A stretch of DNA of 64,000 nt from contig NZ_LT800497.1 in assembly GCF_900166635.1 (NCBI RefSeq), positions 3,396,344 through 3,460,343 on the forward strand, written 5' to 3'. Within the stretch, counting starts at the first letter, position 1; each line of letters starts with the position of its first letter. The position numbers and the translations under genes were made by a program. Below are positions 60,122 to 64,000 of the stretch, in pieces. The stretch is from Oceanobacillus timonensis (GTDB lineage Bacteria; Bacillota; Bacilli; Bacillales; Amphibacillaceae). The notes beneath the pieces were generated by a model, which worked only from the letters and a program-made list of their open reading frames with translations, had not been told where the DNA came from and did not search any database.

Positions 60122-60395
60122 TATTCCCCCTCCTTCTAAGTTTAAATGTTGCTTTATTAAGAAGAGATTCAACGTATATGTATCCCCGAGTTATCTCTTA
60201 TATGAATCGAAAAAATAAAGCCATTACCAAAACAATAATAGCATGATGACTACATTTTTGACATCGATTTAACTTGTAAATCTTTCTTCAGACGAACCTT
60301 CTATTTATGTATATATTTTTTGTTGGAAACAGGGTCATTTACAGTGATCATATGATAAACTTTAATGAAATACAAACAAAGAAAAAGGAGAAATT

Positions 60396-61139
60396 ATGCC
60401 AAATTTAAAAGATCAAGTCGTACTCGTAACCGGAGCAAATCGTGGACAAGGGAAAGATATCGCCAAACATTTCGCTTCACTTGGCGCAAAAGTTGCAGTT
60501 GGAGCAAGGAATCTGGAGGATGCCGAAGCTCTTTCAGTAGAAATCGGGAAAGATCAAAGTCTTCCTGTTCAATTAGATGTGACCAAAGAGGCGGACTGGA
60601 CAGCAGCAGTCCAATCGATTATGCAAACGTATCATAAAATAGATGTACTCGTTAATAACGCAGGTATCTTCACGAAAAAACCTTTGTTAGATACCACTGT
60701 GGAGGATTTTCAACAGTTAATCCAGGTCAATCAGCTTGGGGTTTTTATGGGGTTAAAAGCAGTCGCACCCTACATGGAAAAACAGCAGAAAGGATCGATT
60801 GTTAATAATGTATCTATCTCTGCTTTTGCGCCTATTAATGAATCGGCAGCTTATGCAGCTTCCAAAGCCGCTGTTTCCAACCTTTCCAAATCTGCTGCAA
60901 TCGAGTTGGGACCTAAGGGAATCCGAGTAAATTCCATTCATCCCGGCGTTATTGAAACAAATATGGCCAGCAGCGGTAATTTGAATGTCAATGAAGCGGA
61001 GGCTATCCCGCTAAAAAGACTCGGACAGTCCAATGACATAGCAAAAGTAGCCGCTTTTCTTGCTTCGGATGAGAGTGCTTATTGTAATGGTGCTGAAATT
61101 GTGGTAGATGGGGGACTTACTTTAGGAACCGATGTTTAA
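60396..61139 (+). CDS. Short-chain dehydrogenase/reductase
   Basis: 247 residues. The NAD(P)-binding TGANRGQG motif (12-19), NNAG (about 89), catalytic Ser in NNVSIS and the YAASK tetrad (about 152) are all present, with the closing VDGGLTLGT. AAAGGAG precedes ATG 60396. Classical SDR oxidoreductase, perhaps acting on an alcohol or sugar; the substrate cannot be inferred. Confidence 0.9.
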   Translation: MPNLKDQVVLVTGANRGQGKDIAKHFASLGAKVAVGARNLEDAEALSVEIGKDQSLPVQLDVTKEADWTAAVQSIMQTYHKIDVLVNNAGIFTKKPLLDTTVEDFQQLIQVNQLGVFMGLKAVAPYMEKQQKGSIVNNVSISAFAPINESAAYAASKAAVSNLSKSAAIELGPKGIRVNSIHPGVIETNMASSGNLNVNEAEAIPLKRLGQSNDIAKVAAFLASDESAYCNGAEIVVDGGLTLGTDV

Positions 61140-61144
61140 ATAAA

Positions 61145-61197
61145 AAATAAGCCGAAGCTCACGCTGTATCTATCCACAGCACTGCTTCAGCTTATTA
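61145..61197. terminator. Terminator between the SDR gene and the zinc-finger gene
   Basis: AATAAGCCGAAGC and GCTTCAGCTTATT pair with one G-U-type mismatch; convergent genes lie on both sides. Confidence 0.65.
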
Positions 61198-61200
61198 TCC

Positions 61201-61368
61201 TCAATCAATTACCCTGTGATTTTCATCTACCTGCAACTTTTCTGTTTTTTCCGCAGCAGCAACAAATCCATCACCGTGACAAACCGTGCACGTATACTGC
61301 CACTGTTCATCATCTCTCAATAGACCTGTCCCATCACAGGCTTTGCAAGCATGTTCCTGAGATCCCAT
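61201..61368 (-). CDS. Small DnaJ-type zinc-finger protein
   Basis: 55 residues, start ATG 61368 preceded by AAAGGAAG and lying 14 bp after the aconitase gene. Two CxxC(x)G pairs, ACKACDGTGLL and TCTVCHGDGF, form a zinc site like the CxxCxGxG repeats of DnaJ. Tail is acidic (KLQVDENHRVID). It may be a metal-binding or chaperone-like accessory of the aconitase; that link is inference. Confidence 0.75.
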   Translation of the reverse strand: MGSQEHACKACDGTGLLRDDEQWQYTCTVCHGDGFVAAAEKTEKLQVDENHRVID

Positions 61369-61382
61369 AGCTGACTTCCTTT

Positions 61383-63317
61383 CTATTGTTTTTCTTTAAT
61401 CCAATTAATAATTCCGCCAGCAAGAAGGATGTCAAGATGCCGTTTTGTTAAATCATGCTGGACTGTAATCGTGCGATCTGTCCCCTGCAATTTAATATCA
61501 AATTGGCGCTGATTTTGAATCGTTTGATGGATATTTCGAAACTCCAGCACATCTTCCTGACGAACTAAATCATAATCTTCTTCATTGACAAAGGTTAATG
61601 GTAAAATACCAAAATTAATCAAGTTCTGCAGATGAATACGGGCAAAGTCTTTCACAAGTACGACCTTTAATCCTAAATAACGGGGAGCGAGCGCTGCGTG
61701 TTCCCGGCTCGAACCTTGTCCGTAGTTAAAACCTGCAGCCACCATATGGCCGCCGTCATCCCGCTTCTTCATTGCCTTTTCATAATAATCATCATCAATA
61801 ATTTCAAATGCAAAGGTACTGATTTTTTGAATATTACTTCGATACGGTAAAACGCGTGAACCGCCGGCAAGGATTTCGTCGGTAGAAATGTTATCTCCCA
61901 TTTTCAATAATACAGGAACATCAAAATTATCTTCAATTGGCTCAAAGTCCGGAATCGTAGTGATATTTGGTCCTTTTTCCAATTCAATTTGACTATTATC
62001 AGCCGGAGGTGCTTCCAGCATGCCCTGCGTCGAAAATTTCGTTGGTTCTTTTATTTTCGGATAAGGCATATCCAATGTTCTCGGATCTGTAATCACACCT
62101 GCTAACACAGAAGCAGTTGCCGTTTCCGGACTGCAGAGGAAAACACTGTCTTCTCTTGTTCCGGACCGGCCTGGAAAGTTTCTTGGTGTGGTCCGTAAAC
62201 TATTTTTTCCTGTTGCCGGCGCTTGCCCCATACCGATACAGCCGTTACAGCCTGCCTGATGCATTCGGGCGCCAGCAGACAGCAAATTCGCAATATGTCC
62301 GTTTTCTACAAGCTGCTCCAACAATTGACGAGAAGTTGGATTAATATCCAGGGAAGTACCGTTGGCAATCTGTTTTCCTTTTACAATTTCACTAGCAATT
62401 GCAAAATCGCGATACCCCGGATTGGCAGACGAACCGATATAAGACTGATAAAGCTCTTCTCCGGCTACCTCCGTAACAGGTACCACATTTCCTGGACTGG
62501 ACGGTTTCGCAATCAACGGTTCCAACGCAGATAAATCAATTTCTTCCTGTTCATCATAAACCGCTCCATCATCTGCTTTTAATTCAATCCACTCATCTTC
62601 ACGTCCTTGCGTTTTTAGAAAATGCTTTATTTCTTCATCTGACGGAAACACCGTGGCGGTCGCCCCAAGTTCTGCTCCCATATTGGCAATAACGTGGCGA
62701 TCCATGGCAGATAATTCTTTCACGCCTGGTCCATAGTATTCAAGAACTTTGCCTACACCGCCTTTTACGCCATGGCGACGCAACATCTCTAAAATGACGT
62801 CTTTGGCACTGACCCAATCAGGTAATTTCCCCTTCAATTCAATTCCCATGATTCGAGGCATTTTCACATAATAAGGTTCGCCGGCCATTGCCATCGTCAC
62901 ATCGATACCACCAGCTCCCATTGCCAGCATGCCCATACAGCCGTTCGCACATGTATGACTATCGGAACCTAATAAAGTTTTACCGGGACGTGCCAATTGC
63001 TGCATGTGAACAGGGTGACTGACACCGTTTCCAGGTCTGCTGTAATAAACACCAAATTTCTGAGCCGCACTTCTTAAAAACAAATGGTCATCCGCATTAC
63101 GGAAATCTTCTTGAATCAAGTTGTGATCTACGTATTGTGCAGAAGCTTCTGTTTTAACCCTATCGATGCCCATTGCTTCCAATTCCAGCATAACCATGGT
63201 GCCTGTCGCATCTTGTGTCAATGTCTGGTCAATCTTCAGACCAATCTCTTCTCCAGCCTTCATCTCTCCTGACAGCAAATGATCCTGAATTAATTTTTGA
63301 GCTGCATTAAGCTGCAT
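61383..63317 (-). CDS. acnA: Aconitate hydratase (short bacterial type)
   Basis: 644 residues, shorter than the 900-residue AcnA of B. subtilis and close to the mitochondrial-type short enzymes. It interconverts citrate and isocitrate using a 4Fe-4S cluster. Cluster Cys motifs are LLGSDSHTCANGCMGM (about 110) and AGCNGCIGMG (about 358); the swivel domain has GDNISTDEILAGG and NYGQGSSREHAALAPRYLG. AAGGAGGAG precedes ATG 63317. Downstream is the zinc-finger mini-gene. A LeuC-like dehydratase role is less likely given the full length. Confidence 0.88.
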   Translation of the reverse strand: MQLNAAQKLIQDHLLSGEMKAGEEIGLKIDQTLTQDATGTMVMLELEAMGIDRVKTEASAQYVDHNLIQEDFRNADDHLFLRSAAQKFGVYYSRPGNGVSHPVHMQQLARPGKTLLGSDSHTCANGCMGMLAMGAGGIDVTMAMAGEPYYVKMPRIMGIELKGKLPDWVSAKDVILEMLRRHGVKGGVGKVLEYYGPGVKELSAMDRHVIANMGAELGATATVFPSDEEIKHFLKTQGREDEWIELKADDGAVYDEQEEIDLSALEPLIAKPSSPGNVVPVTEVAGEELYQSYIGSSANPGYRDFAIASEIVKGKQIANGTSLDINPTSRQLLEQLVENGHIANLLSAGARMHQAGCNGCIGMGQAPATGKNSLRTTPRNFPGRSGTREDSVFLCSPETATASVLAGVITDPRTLDMPYPKIKEPTKFSTQGMLEAPPADNSQIELEKGPNITTIPDFEPIEDNFDVPVLLKMGDNISTDEILAGGSRVLPYRSNIQKISTFAFEIIDDDYYEKAMKKRDDGGHMVAAGFNYGQGSSREHAALAPRYLGLKVVLVKDFARIHLQNLINFGILPLTFVNEEDYDLVRQEDVLEFRNIHQTIQNQRQFDIKLQGTDRTITVQHDLTKRHLDILLAGGIINWIKEKQ

Positions 63318-63465
63318 GATTTCTCCTCCTTATGGTATACTATCCTGTTTAGAATATGCTTATATAATTATTATTACACGTATCAAATAAAGTTAAACTG
63401 CATATTGTTCTGAAAAGACCATCAATTTTTCCGACAGGCATACGTTATGAAAAATAACTTACGCT

Positions 63466-63648
63466 TTATTTGGATTTTCGTTTCCTTCCGATTTCCGGCA
63501 AAATATAAGCACCGCTAATAAAACCAGCTATCAGAAAACCAATCACACCATTCCAATAGGGCTCTCCACCAAGAACGAGACTTAAAACAAACATGGTAAC
63601 GGAGCTTATGAAAGCAAATAAAAGACCGTCCTTCCAGCGTTTTTTCAC
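63466..63648 (-). CDS. Small 2-TM membrane protein
   Basis: 60 residues from GTG 63648, preceded by AAAGGAGCG. Two helices (GLLFAFISSVTMFVLSLVLG and WNGVIGFLIAGFISGAYILP) between basic ends. Not recognised; perhaps a DUF-type envelope protein. It is monocistronic, between aconitase and the riboswitch. Confidence 0.6.
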   Translation of the reverse strand: MKKRWKDGLLFAFISSVTMFVLSLVLGGEPYWNGVIGFLIAGFISGAYILPEIGRKRKSK

Positions 63649-63768
63649 TACTCCCCGCTCCTTTCAGGTTCTTTACATATGTTTACCCTTAAAGAAAGCA
63701 CAGGAAACGGGGAACAACCTTCTATATCATTCCAAATGAAAACTTATATTAAAAAAATGCATTTACAA

Positions 63769-63797
63769 TTGCACTTATGGAACAACCCTTATATAAT
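63769..63797 (+). promoter_or_regulatory. Sigma-A promoter of the riboswitch-controlled gene
   Basis: TTGCAC and TATAAT with a 17-bp spacer, about 25 bp before the aptamer. Confidence 0.85.
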
Positions 63798-63822
63798 AAA
63801 CGAAAATATGAATTGCAATAAC

Positions 63823-63952
63823 CTCAAAGGGGAGTAGCATAATAGCAGCTGTCGTCATTACAGGAGAAATCCTCGGCACTGCTGGCAAGCGTTTTAACGG
63901 TTGCTTGCGAGACCTTTGTCCAAAAACAAGTGGGCAAAGGTCTCTTTTTATT
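63823..63952 (+). promoter_or_regulatory. yybP-ykoY-type riboswitch (Mn2+-sensing) with terminator
   Basis: The leader shows CAAAGGGGAGTAGC, a CGTCATTACAGGAG segment, GGCAAGCG...GCTTGCGAGACC and CTTTGTCC, the two-stem scaffold of the yybP-ykoY class, which binds manganese. A terminator (AGACCTTTG / CAAAGGTCT, then TTTTTA) overlaps the aptamer's closing helix at 63909-63952, so ligand binding should control read-through. Assigned by eye from consensus memory. Confidence 0.8.
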
Positions 63953-63988
63953 ACCTTTCGCCGCACTTACTTTAAGGAGGAAAAAAAG

Positions 63989-64000
63989 ATGTCTAAACGA
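63989..64000 (+). CDS. Start of a riboswitch-controlled gene (cut by window edge)
   Basis: AAGGAGGA lies eight bases before ATG 63989 and four codons (MSKR) are visible. Genes under this riboswitch usually encode Mn2+ exporters of the MntP, TerC or P-type ATPase kind. Nothing in the visible part decides between them. Confidence 0.6.

Overview
The window looks like a chromosome segment from a low-GC Gram-positive endospore former of the family Bacillaceae. The evidence is the Bacillus-type order rrn / tRNA-fMet / tRNA-Asp / thiL-tsaE-tsaB-rimI-tsaD / ABC-F / rex / ydiK / CPBP protease / groES-groEL, strong AGGAGG ribosome-binding sites, frequent GTG and TTG starts, a CIRCE operator and sigma-A promoters. 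The group IIC intron closely resembles the one I recall from Oceanobacillus iheyensis, so an Oceanobacillus/Virgibacillus-like genus is my best guess. That genus call is inference.

Layout. (1) 1-2.4 kb: 2-keto-3-deoxygluconate kinase (partial), an IclR regulator with a palindromic operator, and a 2-hydroxyacid dehydrogenase broken by a frameshift. (2) 2.6-15.3 kb: a long minus-strand cluster that looks devoted to peptidoglycan amino sugars. It has a GH20 hexosaminidase, a NagZ, two paralogous sugar-binding lipoproteins, two ABC permeases, a DUF624 protein, a NamZ muramidase, a MurR/RpiR regulator and a double-GNAT acetyltransferase. All three glycosidases appear cytoplasmic. There is no ATPase, MurP, MurQ or AmiE gene in the cluster. 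(3) 15.7-19.7 kb: YqjF-like protein, DMT exporter, unknown gene and a two-domain rhodanese. (4) 20.2-30.85 kb: prophage or integrative-element remnants at the 3' end of groEL, marked by three copies of the groEL terminus (20216, 22605, 30810). They hold a type I toxin-antitoxin pair, a lysis cassette (XhlA-like, holin, amidase), a dCTP-deaminase-like protein overlapping a 2-TM protein, an ATP-grasp gene and a 1.9 kb group IIC intron placed right after a terminator. (5) 30.8-43.4 kb: conserved housekeeping block. (6) 43.7-54.8 kb: tRNA-fMet and tRNA-Asp, then a 5 kb block (membrane protein, YidC with a MifM-like stalling leader, ABC/LytTR operon) lying between these tRNAs and a full rRNA operon headed by four tRNAs. 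(7) 55-64 kb: PadR/DUF1700/DUF4097 operon, rbsR-rbsK, DMT exporter, SDR, aconitase plus a zinc-finger mini-protein, and a yybP-ykoY-type (Mn2+) riboswitch ahead of a gene cut by the window edge.

Most notable: the MifM-like leader with a stem masking the yidC Shine-Dalgarno sequence; the intracellular peptidoglycan-sugar scavenging cluster; the triple groEL-end repeats with their cargo; and the unannotated 28-codon holin-like toxin with a convergent antisense promoter. Start sites were adjusted where a ribosome-binding site favoured an internal codon. rRNA ends are approximate.
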